A stretch of DNA of 64,000 bases, from positions 61,659-125,658 of the forward strand of contig NZ_JACBNQ010000009.1 of NCBI RefSeq assembly GCF_013403245.1. Direction: 5' to 3'. The notes beneath the pieces were generated by a model, which was not told where the DNA came from, did not search any database, and was given only the letters and a program-made list of their open reading frames with translations. Positions 49,748 through 58,494 of the stretch are shown here, one piece after another; positions within the stretch are counted from its first letter, which is position 1; each line of letters starts with the position of its first letter. Position numbers and translations under genes: made by a program. Origin of the DNA: Sedimentibacter hydroxybenzoicus DSM 7310 (GTDB lineage Bacteria; Bacillota; Clostridia; Tissierellales; Sedimentibacteraceae).

Positions 49748-51802
49748 TCAGTTAAATATTATTGTTTCATCTTTGAACAGTCTTATTATTGCATTTTTTA
49801 ATTTTTTGTATTCTTCGCCTTTCAGATAAGGGTTTTCCGTCATAAGCTTCTTTGAAATTTGCTGAACACTTTCGACCACTTCAATATCGTTTACTATATT
49901 TTGAATTTCATACTTTGAAAGTCCGCTCTGTCTCGTACCGAAAAAGTCACCCGGTCCTCTTAGCTTCAAATCCTCCTCGGCAATTACAAAACCGTTGTTT
50001 GTGCTTCTTAGTATATTCATTCTTTGAGCTGACTTTTTAGATCTGCTTTCATTTATTAATATGCAATATGATTGATCCTTACCTCTTCCGACTCTTCCTC
50101 TAAGCTGGTGAAGCTGTGCAAGCCCGAATCTTTCAGCATTTAACACCATCATAACAGTGGAATTGGGAACATTGACTCCCACCTCAATCACAGTAGTGGA
50201 AACCAATATTTTTATTTTTCCTTCATAAAATCTTTTTATTATTTCTTCTTTTTCTGTGTTGTTCATTTTTCCGTGCAAAAGTCCTAATTCATAACCTGAA
50301 AAATATGTATCCTTTAATTCATTAAAAACCTTTGTGGCAGAATTCAACTCCATTCCTTCTGATTCTTCTATAAGAGGTGCTACTATGTATGCCTGTCTTC
50401 CTTCGTCCACCTGTTGCTTTATAAAATTATAGCCAATTTGTTTGTCTTGTTCCTTTAAAACATTCGTTACAACTTTTTGCCTTCCGGGCGGCATTTCATC
50501 GATTACAGATAAATCCAAATCACCGTAAATCATTAATGCCAAGGTTCTTGGTATAGGAGTAGCCGTCATAACGAGTATGTCGGGATTTTTTCCCTTTGTT
50601 GAAAGCTTGGCACGCTGTCTGACACCAAAGCGATGCTGTTCATCGGTAATAACCAGACCTATATTTTTAAACTCAACATTGCTTTCTATCAGAGCATGGG
50701 TTCCGACTATTATATCTGTTTCCCCGTTTTTCAGACCTTCCAGAATTATTCTTTTATCTTTTAATTTAGCTGAACCGGAGAGGAAGGAAACGTTTAAATT
50801 AATATCTGCCATTGCCAAATATTCCTTAATCGTTTCAAAATGCTGCAATGCCAATATCTCCGTAGGTGCCATCATAGCTGCCTGATAACCCGAAGCAACA
50901 GCTGTCAGTAATGCATAGATTGCAACAACCGTCTTTCCTGAACCAACATCGCCCTGAACCAATCTGTTCATCGGTCTTTTCATGCTCATATCTTTTTTTA
51001 TTTCTTCTATTACTTTAAGCTGAGCGTTAGTAAGCTTATAAGGTATATACCCTATAAGCTTATCTGAATGAGTTGTATTTAATATTTGATTGCCGGCAGA
51101 ATTGCTTATTAAATTGCCTTTTATGGACATAAGTCCAAGCTGCATTATCAAAAGCTTTTCAAATGCAATTGTTTTTTTGGATATCTTATATTTTCTGCCG
51201 TTCTCAGGAAAATGCATGTTTTTAATCGCACATTTTCTTGAAATTAATTTATATTCAGCGCATATATTATAAGGCAGTATCTCTTCAATTTTATCGTAAT
51301 ATTCCTTCAGCGCTTCCATTGTTAATTTTGTAAGCTCGTTGTTTGTCAGTCCGTAGGTCAATCCGTAGACAGGTGTAATTTTATTTGCTTTCCAATCATT
51401 CCTGCAAAGCTCTATTTCAGGATTTACCATTTCAAATTTGCCGTAAGCAGCTTTGACTGTACCAAAAATATAATAATATTCACCGATAAACAATTTATCC
51501 ATTAAAAAATCCTGATTAAAAAACGTAGCGGTTATAAAACCTGTTTCATCCTTTCCGACGAGCTTTATTATGGACATGTTTTTCTTAATCCTTGATTTTA
51601 CAGGATTATCAAAAAGCTTGATTTTCAGAAGACATTTTAAATTATCCGATAATTCGTTTATTTTTCTTACGGTTCTTCTATCCTCATATTTAACGGGAAA
51701 ATAATTAAGTAAACCCTCAACGGTAAAAATATCTAATTTTTTTAGTTTTTCCGCTCTTTTAGGTCCTACTCCCTTTAAATACTGTATATTAATATCAAGC
51801 AT
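49748..51802 (-). CDS. recG: ATP-dependent DNA helicase RecG
   Basis: 684 aa. N-terminal wedge/OB domain, then SF2 helicase: Walker A GDVGSGKT, DEQH box, TATPIPRTLALMIYGDLD, and GRVGRG with QLHQLRGRVGRGKDQSYC. Remodels stalled forks and branched DNA. Normal length. Confidence 0.97.
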   Translation of the reverse strand: MLDINIQYLKGVGPKRAEKLKKLDIFTVEGLLNYFPVKYEDRRTVRKINELSDNLKCLLKIKLFDNPVKSRIKKNMSIIKLVGKDETGFITATFFNQDFLMDKLFIGEYYYIFGTVKAAYGKFEMVNPEIELCRNDWKANKITPVYGLTYGLTNNELTKLTMEALKEYYDKIEEILPYNICAEYKLISRKCAIKNMHFPENGRKYKISKKTIAFEKLLIMQLGLMSIKGNLISNSAGNQILNTTHSDKLIGYIPYKLTNAQLKVIEEIKKDMSMKRPMNRLVQGDVGSGKTVVAIYALLTAVASGYQAAMMAPTEILALQHFETIKEYLAMADINLNVSFLSGSAKLKDKRIILEGLKNGETDIIVGTHALIESNVEFKNIGLVITDEQHRFGVRQRAKLSTKGKNPDILVMTATPIPRTLALMIYGDLDLSVIDEMPPGRQKVVTNVLKEQDKQIGYNFIKQQVDEGRQAYIVAPLIEESEGMELNSATKVFNELKDTYFSGYELGLLHGKMNNTEKEEIIKRFYEGKIKILVSTTVIEVGVNVPNSTVMMVLNAERFGLAQLHQLRGRVGRGKDQSYCILINESRSKKSAQRMNILRSTNNGFVIAEEDLKLRGPGDFFGTRQSGLSKYEIQNIVNDIEVVESVQQISKKLMTENPYLKGEEYKKLKNAIIRLFKDETIIFN

Positions 51803-51840
51803 TTTTCACCAACTGTTCATTATTCACTGTTCACTGCTAT

Positions 51841-53457
51841 TTATTCAACCGAAATAATATAGTAGTACAGAGGCTGACCGCCGTATATTATTTCGACATC
51901 ACACTCCTCGGCTATTTCCTCTATTTGCGCTTTAAGTGCTTCAGCTGTTTTTTTATCAACATTTTCACCATAAAATAACGTTATTAAAAAGCTGTCTTCA
52001 TCAACCATATTTTCTATTAGTTTAAGTGTCTGCTCTTCAGGGTTATCACCATGCGAAATGATTTTGCCTTCACCTATGGCTATTATTTCATCTTTTTTAA
52101 TTTCCATATCATCAAAGACAGTATCTCTTACAGCATATGTCACCTGTCCTGTCTTCACTTCAGAAACTGCATCAATCATAGCTTTTATATTTTCTTCAAC
52201 GCTCGCTTCGTCCTTAAAAGCAAGAAGTGCGGTTATACCCTGAGGTATACTTTTCGAAGGAATTACATGCAAATTTTTATCAGATATTTCTTTTGCCTGA
52301 GTTGCGGCTAATATTATATTACTGTTATTTGGTAAAATAATTATATTATCTGCATTTATATTGCCGGCAGCTGCCAAAATGTCCTCAGTGCTTGGATTCA
52401 TGGTCTGTCCTCCGGACAAAAATTCATCCACATTTAAGTCAGTAAACACCTTTTTAATGCCGTCGCCCATTCCTATTGAAACAAAACCGTATTTCTTCTT
52501 TTCCTGATTTTGTTTTGAGTTTTTCAATCTTTCTCTGAATTGTTCCTTCATATTGTCTATTTTAATTTTAGCTAATTCACCGTATTTAACAGCGATTGCA
52601 AGGATTTGTCCCGGATTGTTTGTATGAAGATGTACTTTAATAAGCTTTTCATCTCCGACACATACGATCGAATCACCCTTATCATAGATTTTGCTTAAAA
52701 ATTCTTCGGGACTTTTGGAAGGATTTTTAATAAAAAATTCCGTACAGTAAGTAAATATAATTTCATCCTCGCTGCTGAACCCTAATACTTCATTCTCTGT
52801 TTCAATAATCTGCACATCAATTTTTTCCTGTTTAATTTCAACACCCTTTAACGCTGCCAAAGCACCTTCCAACAAAAATATAAGTCCTTTTCCTCCTGCA
52901 TCTACTACATCTGCCTGCTTAAGAACTTTCAGCATTTCCGGTGTTCTTCTCAGTGTATCCTTAGCTTGCTCTATCAAGCTCTCCAAAAACGAAGACGTAT
53001 CTTCAAAATCAATATATGTAGCCATAGCTTTTTCGGCTGTTTCTCTTGCGACAGTCAATATGGTACCTTCAACAGGTCTCATAACCGCTTTATACGCTGT
53101 ATCAGAAGCAGATTTAAATGACTCTGCGATCGCTTTATTGTCTATTTTATTTATTCCCTTAAGTCCTTTTGCCATGCCTCTGAACAATTGTGATAATATT
53201 ACACCGGAATTTCCTCTTGCTCCCATTAAAGAACCATTTGCGGCTGCATCAGCAATCTGCGTAACTGTACTTTCACTTAGATTGTTAATTTCCTTAACAG
53301 CTGATTGCACCGTCAAATTCATATTAGTACCGGTATCTCCGTCAGGAACGGGAAACACATTTAGAGAATCCACTATTGCTTTATTATTTTCCAGATTAAC
53401 AGCGGCACCTAAAAGCATTTTTTTGAATGTAACATTATCTATATACTTAATTATCAT
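51841..53457 (-). CDS. fakA: DAK2-domain fatty acid kinase-like protein
   Basis: 538 aa. N-terminal Dak2 ATP-binding domain with NVFPVPDGDTGTNM and GARGNSGVILSQ, followed by the DAK1-like/FakA C-terminal region. FakA works with a FakB lipid-binding protein to phosphorylate fatty acids; no fakB lies in the window. The ATG at 53457 follows GGGAGG; an ATG inside that site is rejected. Directly after yloU. Confidence 0.93.
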   Translation of the reverse strand: MIIKYIDNVTFKKMLLGAAVNLENNKAIVDSLNVFPVPDGDTGTNMNLTVQSAVKEINNLSESTVTQIADAAANGSLMGARGNSGVILSQLFRGMAKGLKGINKIDNKAIAESFKSASDTAYKAVMRPVEGTILTVARETAEKAMATYIDFEDTSSFLESLIEQAKDTLRRTPEMLKVLKQADVVDAGGKGLIFLLEGALAALKGVEIKQEKIDVQIIETENEVLGFSSEDEIIFTYCTEFFIKNPSKSPEEFLSKIYDKGDSIVCVGDEKLIKVHLHTNNPGQILAIAVKYGELAKIKIDNMKEQFRERLKNSKQNQEKKKYGFVSIGMGDGIKKVFTDLNVDEFLSGGQTMNPSTEDILAAAGNINADNIIILPNNSNIILAATQAKEISDKNLHVIPSKSIPQGITALLAFKDEASVEENIKAMIDAVSEVKTGQVTYAVRDTVFDDMEIKKDEIIAIGEGKIISHGDNPEEQTLKLIENMVDEDSFLITLFYGENVDKKTAEALKAQIEEIAEECDVEIIYGGQPLYYYIISVE

Positions 53458-53472
53458 TTTAGCCTCCCACAA

Positions 53473-53829
53473 TTATTTTTGTACTCTGACACCTTGTACA
53501 AAAATATTTACATTCTCCACTGAAACTCCAGAAAAAGTTTCTACGCTGTATTTTATTCTGGATATAATATTATCCGCAACAACAGATATTTTAATGCCAT
53601 ATTGCAATACTATATATAAATCAATATTTAATTTGTCATCTATTGAAGTTACTTTTATCCCTTTCGTAAGCTGGTCTCTTCTCAGCAGTTCGAAAATACC
53701 TTCAGTTGCATTTCTTGAGGCCATACCAACAACTCCGTAGCATTCCATAGCAGCTAAACCGGCTAAAGTTGCAAATACCTGATCATCCATGGTTATATTT
53801 CCATATTCATTAATGATTTTTACTGACAT
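53473..53829 (-). CDS. yloU: Asp23/Gls24 family protein (YloU)
   Basis: 118 aa. Gls24 domain with GNITMDDQVFATLAGLAAMECYGVVGM and YGIKISVVADNIISRIKYSVE. Function in envelope stress or lipid metabolism is not settled. GGAGG before the ATG. Head of the yloU-fakA-recG operon with its own promoter. Confidence 0.93.
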   Translation of the reverse strand: MSVKIINEYGNITMDDQVFATLAGLAAMECYGVVGMASRNATEGIFELLRRDQLTKGIKVTSIDDKLNIDLYIVLQYGIKISVVADNIISRIKYSVETFSGVSVENVNIFVQGVRVQK

Positions 53830-53874
53830 ACATACCTCCTACATATTTTTTAATAATATTAAATAAGTAAACTT

Positions 53875-53903
53875 ATTATAACCTTTTTGTCTCTATTTTA
53901 CAA
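53875..53903 (-). promoter_or_regulatory. sigma-A promoter of yloU-fakA-recG operon
   Basis: On the minus strand TTGTAA (53903-53898), 17 bases, perfect TATAAT (53880-53875), about 45 bases before the yloU start. Confidence 0.7.
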
Positions 53904-53962
53904 TAAAATATACCTTTTGCATAAACACAGGTTATTTTTATTATACTAATTAAAATTTGATA

Positions 53963-53991
53963 TTGCAATATTTAAATTTTAATGGTAGAAT
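53963..53991 (+). promoter_or_regulatory. sigma-A promoter of rpmB
   Basis: TTGCAA (53963-53968), 17 bases with TGG at the end (extended -10), TAGAAT (53986-53991). Divergent from the yloU promoter. Confidence 0.65.
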
Positions 53992-54077
53992 TATAAAGTT
54001 AAAATTGTTAAACGATATGTTTAAGCAAATCGAAATTATAAAATCATAGGGTTTTAGATAAATGGGAGGTGTATAGC

Positions 54078-54269
54078 ATGGCAAATTATTGTGAGGTATG
54101 TGGAAAAGGTGCTATATCAGGCAACAGTATAACACATAGTGATAAAAAAATAAAAAGAACCTGGAAACCAAACGTAAGAAAAATTAATGTTGTGGAAAAC
54201 GGAATTTCTGTAAGAAAAACAGTTTGTACAAGATGTATGAGATCAAATAAAGTACAACGTGCTGTATAG
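54078..54269 (+). CDS. rpmB: 50S ribosomal protein L28
   Basis: 63 aa from the ATG at 54078 (MANYCEVCGK), eight to nine bases after GGGAGG. Zinc-binding form with two CxxC pairs (CEVC and CTRC). An in-frame ATG nine bases upstream is closer to the ribosome site and less likely. Terminated by 54276-54306. Confidence 0.97.
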   Translation: MANYCEVCGKGAISGNSITHSDKKIKRTWKPNVRKINVVENGISVRKTVCTRCMRSNKVQRAV

Positions 54270-54275
54270 CATTGA

Positions 54276-54306
54276 AATAGTGGCTGATTAGGCCATTATT
54301 TTTTTG
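54276..54306 (+). terminator. rpmB terminator
   Basis: AATAGTGGC and GCCATTATT pair around a seven-base loop and are followed by TTTTTTT. Confidence 0.85.
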
Positions 54307-54367
54307 AAGCCCTAACCCTGTTTTTCAGAGTCCTTTTTCTGAAAAATAGCGGTAGGTCTTATGCAAG

Positions 54368-54417
54368 GAATTCCAAATCTGTGCGAACGACAGTGAGTAA
54401 ACAGATTTGTTGAATTC
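54368..54417. repeat. GAATTC..ACAGATTTG hairpin repeat
   Basis: GAATTC-CAAATCTGT (54368-54382) is mirrored by ACAGATTTG-TT-GAATTC (54401-54417). A common Clostridia-type intergenic hairpin. No coding function seen. Confidence 0.6.
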
Positions 54418-54434
54418 TACTGCTCTGCCTTCTA

Positions 54435-54629
54435 CTAAAACAATCTAAATAAGGTACACCCAAGCACTATCAGAAGCAATCCAAAAACCAGAAGCCATAT
54501 TTTTATAGGCAAAATCTGCACAATAATTAATGCGCCTATAACAGCTATCATTAAACCTATAACTTCCGTAAATTTTATTTTAGGTCCGCAAGGAATGCAA
54601 TTTTTCTTTTTTCTTTTAAAATAATTCAT
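54435..54629 (-). CDS. small two-helix membrane protein (hypothetical)
   Basis: 64 aa. A basic, Cys-containing N terminus (FKRKKKNCIPCGPKI) and two hydrophobic helices. Start is the ATG at 54629 after AGGGGG. No family recognised. Transcribed away from the asnS region on minus and possibly expressed from its upstream sequence. Confidence 0.6.
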   Translation of the reverse strand: MNYFKRKKKNCIPCGPKIKFTEVIGLMIAVIGALIIVQILPIKIWLLVFGLLLIVLGCTLFRLF

Positions 54630-54639
54630 AAAAACCCCC

Positions 54640-54825
54640 TGAGCAATGGATTAGCAGTGGATATGCTATTGACTATCAATGGATATACAATGGAATAAAA
54701 ATACCATGTTACATTCTATTCAGCATAATAAAAAAAATACAAAGAAGTTTCCGTTCTTTGTATTTTTATCAATTGTTATTCTATTGCCAATCCATAGCTA
54801 ATCTATTGCAAATCCATCGCCTAAA
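54640..54825. repeat. ATTGCC/GCAATGGAT minisatellite-palindrome, copy 2
   Basis: Left part (about 54640-54700) has GCAATGGATTAGC-like units; right part (about 54770-54825) the complementary TCTATTGCCAATCCATAGC units, with the asnS terminator between. Related to 40365-40495. It overlaps the 3' end of asnS. Confidence 0.6.
54731..54767 (-). terminator. asnS terminator
   Basis: On the minus strand AAATACAAAGAA pairs with TTCTTTGTATTT and is followed by five or more T. Confidence 0.9.
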
Positions 54826-56209
54826 ACTCTGCATTCTTCGGCGTTCTCGGGAATGGTATAACATCCCTTATGTTACCCATACCTGTCAGATACATTATTA
54901 ATCTTTCAAAGCCAAGACCGTATCCGGCATGCTTTACTCCTCCGTACTTTCTTAATTCCATGTACCACCACATGCCTTCTTTTTCTATTCCCATTTCATC
55001 CATGCGCTTTTCCAACATGTCTAGTCTTTCTTCTCTCTGACTTCCGCCTATTAGTTCACCGATGCCCGGCACAAGTAAATCCATAGCCGCAACCGTCTTG
55101 TTATCTTCATTCATACGCATGTAGAATGCCTTTATCTCTTTAGGATAATTGGTTACAAATACAGGTTTTCCGAATATTTTTTCTGACAAATATCTTTCGT
55201 GTTCAGTCTGGATATCGGTTCCCCACTGAACAGGATAATCAAAATTATCATTATTTTTCTTTAATATTTCTATTGCATCAGTATAATCAATTTTACCGAA
55301 TTCTGAATCTATAACATTATTAAGCTTGTCAAACAAGCCCTTTTCTACGAAGGAATTGAAAAATTCCATTTCTTCCTTTGCATTTTCCATTACATAGCTT
55401 ATAACATACTTTACCATATCCTCTGCTAGCTGCATGTTGTCATTCAAATCAGCAAAGGCTATTTCAGGCTCTATCATCCAAAATTCCGCTGCATGTCTTG
55501 AAGTATTGGAGTTTTCGGCTCTGAATGTCGGTCCGAAGGTATAAACATTTTTAAAGGCAAGGGCAAATATTTCCGCTTCCAACTGTCCGCTTACGGTAAG
55601 ATTTGCTGATTTTCCGAAAAAGTCCTTAGTATAGTCCGTTTTTCCGTCAAGCTTTTCTATGTTGTCTAAATCCAGTGCCGTTACTCTGAACATTTCGCCT
55701 GCGCCTTCGGCATCACTTGCCGTTATAATCGGAGGATGAGCGTATATGAATCCCCTTTCGTTGAAAAATTTATGTATGGCATATGCGGCGAGAGATCTTA
55801 CGCGGAACACTGCGGCAAATGTATTTGTTCTTGGTCTCAAGTGAGCTATAGTCCTTAAATATTCAAGTGAATGTCTTTTTTTCTGCAATGGATAGCTGGA
55901 CTCTGATTCTGCTTCCATCTTTATTTCTGTTGCCTTTATTTCAAATAATTGCTTTGCTTCAGGTGTTAACAGTAAATTACCTTTAACCGTAATCGCACTT
56001 CCTGTAGGATACTTCTTTACCTCGTCAAAATTGCTTAAATTATTTTCAAAAACAACCTGAACATTTTTCATGAATGTTCCGTCATTTAATTCAATAAATC
56101 CAAAATTTTTAGAATCTCTTATAGTCCTGATCCAGCCTTCGACCATTACTTCCTTGTCGCTGTATTTTCCCGGAGATTTAAACAAATCTCTCACATCTGT
56201 TGCTTTCAT
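54821..56209 (-). CDS. asnS: asparaginyl-tRNA synthetase
   Basis: 462 aa class IIb synthetase. OB-fold anticodon-binding N terminus ([21 protein letters not shown]), motif 2 region [21 protein letters not shown] and motif 3 [15 protein letters not shown]. Charges tRNA-Asn directly. AGGAGG ahead of the ATG. Confidence 0.98.
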   Translation of the reverse strand: MKATDVRDLFKSPGKYSDKEVMVEGWIRTIRDSKNFGFIELNDGTFMKNVQVVFENNLSNFDEVKKYPTGSAITVKGNLLLTPEAKQLFEIKATEIKMEAESESSYPLQKKRHSLEYLRTIAHLRPRTNTFAAVFRVRSLAAYAIHKFFNERGFIYAHPPIITASDAEGAGEMFRVTALDLDNIEKLDGKTDYTKDFFGKSANLTVSGQLEAEIFALAFKNVYTFGPTFRAENSNTSRHAAEFWMIEPEIAFADLNDNMQLAEDMVKYVISYVMENAKEEMEFFNSFVEKGLFDKLNNVIDSEFGKIDYTDAIEILKKNNDNFDYPVQWGTDIQTEHERYLSEKIFGKPVFVTNYPKEIKAFYMRMNEDNKTVAAMDLLVPGIGELIGGSQREERLDMLEKRMDEMGIEKEGMWWYMELRKYGGVKHAGYGLGFERLIMYLTGMGNIRDVIPFPRTPKNAEF

Positions 56210-56245
56210 GAATCCTCCTAATGTTTCTTAATTATTTATATAATA

Positions 56246-56875
56246 TTAATCTTTTGAAATAAAAACAAAGGCACTTCCTTTGTTTAATTTAATAAGGCCA
56301 ACATCTTCTGATACTTCATTGCTTATGCACAATGTTGATCCTCTTTCTACATTTATGTTGTTCAGAGGATATTTGAAACCCTCTAACGTTAAGCCTTCAA
56401 TATTTTCAGACAATGGTATCAGAGAAACGTAATAATTTTTTCTGAAGGGTATTATCATACTGTCAGTAATGATTTGGATAAAATTATTATTGTCTATTAT
56501 TCTTATATTAATATCTTTTTTATGATATTTTTCTATTAAAAGCATATTAGCAACGGTATGGTCCAATCTCGTTCCCGATGCACCAACCAAAATTATATCC
56601 TTAAATCCCACTTTAACTGCATGGCTGATTGCTAATTCCATGTCCGTATAGTCTTTTTCGGATGGAAATGTAACTGTTTCTATATTTAAGCTTTTATAAT
56701 CTTCCAACACAGATTTATTGACCGAATCAAAATCACCCAAAATTAAATTTGGAATCAGTCCAAGCCTTTTTACCTTTTCAAGCCCGCCGTCGGCACATAT
56801 AACATAATCAATATTTAAATTTTCAATATGGCTTTTATCAATATCACTGCCATTTCCTACAATAAGAGTCGTCAT
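56246..56875 (-). CDS. thiN: thiamine pyrophosphokinase
   Basis: 209 aa. ICADGGLEKVKRLGLIPNLILGDFDSV, FPSEKDYTDMELAI and GASGTRLDHTVANMLL are the TPK catalytic-domain motifs (conserved Asp and TD). Converts thiamine to TPP. Last gene of prpC-prkC-rsgA-rpe-thiN. Confidence 0.94.
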   Translation of the reverse strand: MTTLIVGNGSDIDKSHIENLNIDYVICADGGLEKVKRLGLIPNLILGDFDSVNKSVLEDYKSLNIETVTFPSEKDYTDMELAISHAVKVGFKDIILVGASGTRLDHTVANMLLIEKYHKKDINIRIIDNNNFIQIITDSMIIPFRKNYYVSLIPLSENIEGLTLEGFKYPLNNINVERGSTLCISNEVSEDVGLIKLNKGSAFVFISKD

Positions 56876-56876
56876 T

Positions 56877-57533
56877 TTATTTTACCATCTTTTGCTTGAA
56901 CATTTTAGTTTGTAATACAACATCTTTTGCCTTGTATATTGCCGAGCCGGCAACAATTACATTGGGTCCCCAGCTCAAAACATCTTCAACGTTGTCTAAT
57001 GTTATACCGCCGTCTATCTCAACATCAATATTTAAATTATAATCCTTTATCATTTGGTTTAATTCTTCACATTTATACTTAACATTTTTAATCAGCTTCT
57101 GTCCTCCGAAGCCAGGATTTACGCTCATGAGAAGAACCATATCAACATCTCTTATTATTTCTTTAAGAGTTGAAACGGGAGTCGCAGGATTTAAGGATAC
57201 ACCTGCCTTAAGACCTAAAGATTTAATCTTTTGAATCGTTCTGTGCAAATGAACGCTTGCCTCCTGATGTACTGTTATTATATCGGCACCTGCATTGTAA
57301 AAATCTTCTATATAATTATCAGGATTTTCTATCATAAGGTGAACATCAAATGTAAGCTCTGTTATACCTCTTAAGCTTTTAACCACATCGGGACCAATTG
57401 TTATATTTGGTACAAAGTGCCCATCCATTACATCTATGTGTATATAATCTGCTCCGCCCTCTTCGATAAGCTTTATTGATTCTCCGAGCTTAGAAAAATC
57501 GGCGGATAATATAGAAGGCGATAATTTATTCAT
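56877..57533 (-). CDS. rpe: ribulose-phosphate 3-epimerase
   Basis: 218 aa TIM barrel with PSILSADFSKLGE, HIDVMDGHFVPN, VNPGFGGQ and EIDGGITLDN; metal His/Asp are present. The ATG at 57533 follows GGGAGGA; a longer frame to 57569 is rejected. Couples to thiN by one base. Confidence 0.96.
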   Translation of the reverse strand: MNKLSPSILSADFSKLGESIKLIEEGGADYIHIDVMDGHFVPNITIGPDVVKSLRGITELTFDVHLMIENPDNYIEDFYNAGADIITVHQEASVHLHRTIQKIKSLGLKAGVSLNPATPVSTLKEIIRDVDMVLLMSVNPGFGGQKLIKNVKYKCEELNQMIKDYNLNIDVEIDGGITLDNVEDVLSWGPNVIVAGSAIYKAKDVVLQTKMFKQKMVK

Positions 57534-57586
57534 GTTTCCTCCCATTGACAGGGACATTCCTTTTATCAAGCGAAGACTTTCCCTAA

Positions 57587-58486
57587 TTAAAAAGGTGTGT
57601 CCCTCTTCCTATTTTTTTTATTCTTTTTTATTTCATCCAATAATTTAACATAATTGTTATATCTGATTTTGCTTATGTTACCTTCTTCTACAGCTTCCTT
57701 AATTACGCAATTCGGTTCCTTTTTATGAAGACAATCCATAAATCTGCAACCGAAATCATATTTCTTTATTTCAGGATAGTATTCTTTAAGTTCAAACTCT
57801 CCCACTCCACTTAGTTCAAAGGAGCTGAATCCGGGAGTGTCAACAACGTAACCACCAAAGCTTAATTTGTATATTTCAGCATGTCTGGTTGTGTGTTTCC
57901 CTCTTTTCAGCTTTTCGCTGATTTCCCCTGTTTCGAGCTTAAAATCCGGTTGGACCGCATTCATCAACGATGATTTACCCACACCTGACGGACCGGAAAA
58001 CACACTTAATTTGTCCTTTAATATATTTCTTAGTTCATTGATTGAATTTTCATCATACATGCTTGTAAAGATAATTTTATATCCTGTATTTACAAAAATA
58101 TTTTCATATTTTTTTTTTAATTTTTCATCTGCAAAGTCAGATTTGTTAAAACAAATAATCGGCTTTAAATTATTTGTTTCAGCAGCAATCAATAATTTAT
58201 CAAGAAGCAAAAAGCTTGGTTCCGGATTAGTTACAGCAAAAAATATCAGCAGTTGTTCAACATTAGCAACAGGAGGTCTTAACATTTCATTTTTTCTGTC
58301 CTTGATTTCTTCTATATAACCGTAAGCTTCATCCTCTTCGGTTAATCTGATTAAAACATTGTCGCCTACCAACGGCTTAATATTTTTTAATCTGAACAGA
58401 CCTCTTGCTCTGCATTCAATTAATCCGCTTTCCGTATCTACGTAATAATTACCTCCAACGCCTTTTATTATGACACCTTCAATCAT
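57587..58486 (-). CDS. rsgA: ribosome small subunit GTPase RsgA
   Basis: 299 aa. Circularly permuted GTPase: OB fold, G4 NKSD before G1 GPSGVGKSS and G3 DTPG, and a C-terminal zinc site CRFMDC..C. Late 30S maturation factor. Confidence 0.97.
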   Translation of the reverse strand: MIEGVIIKGVGGNYYVDTESGLIECRARGLFRLKNIKPLVGDNVLIRLTEEDEAYGYIEEIKDRKNEMLRPPVANVEQLLIFFAVTNPEPSFLLLDKLLIAAETNNLKPIICFNKSDFADEKLKKKYENIFVNTGYKIIFTSMYDENSINELRNILKDKLSVFSGPSGVGKSSLMNAVQPDFKLETGEISEKLKRGKHTTRHAEIYKLSFGGYVVDTPGFSSFELSGVGEFELKEYYPEIKKYDFGCRFMDCLHKKEPNCVIKEAVEEGNISKIRYNNYVKLLDEIKKNKKNRKRDTPF

Positions 58487-58494
58487 AAAAGCTC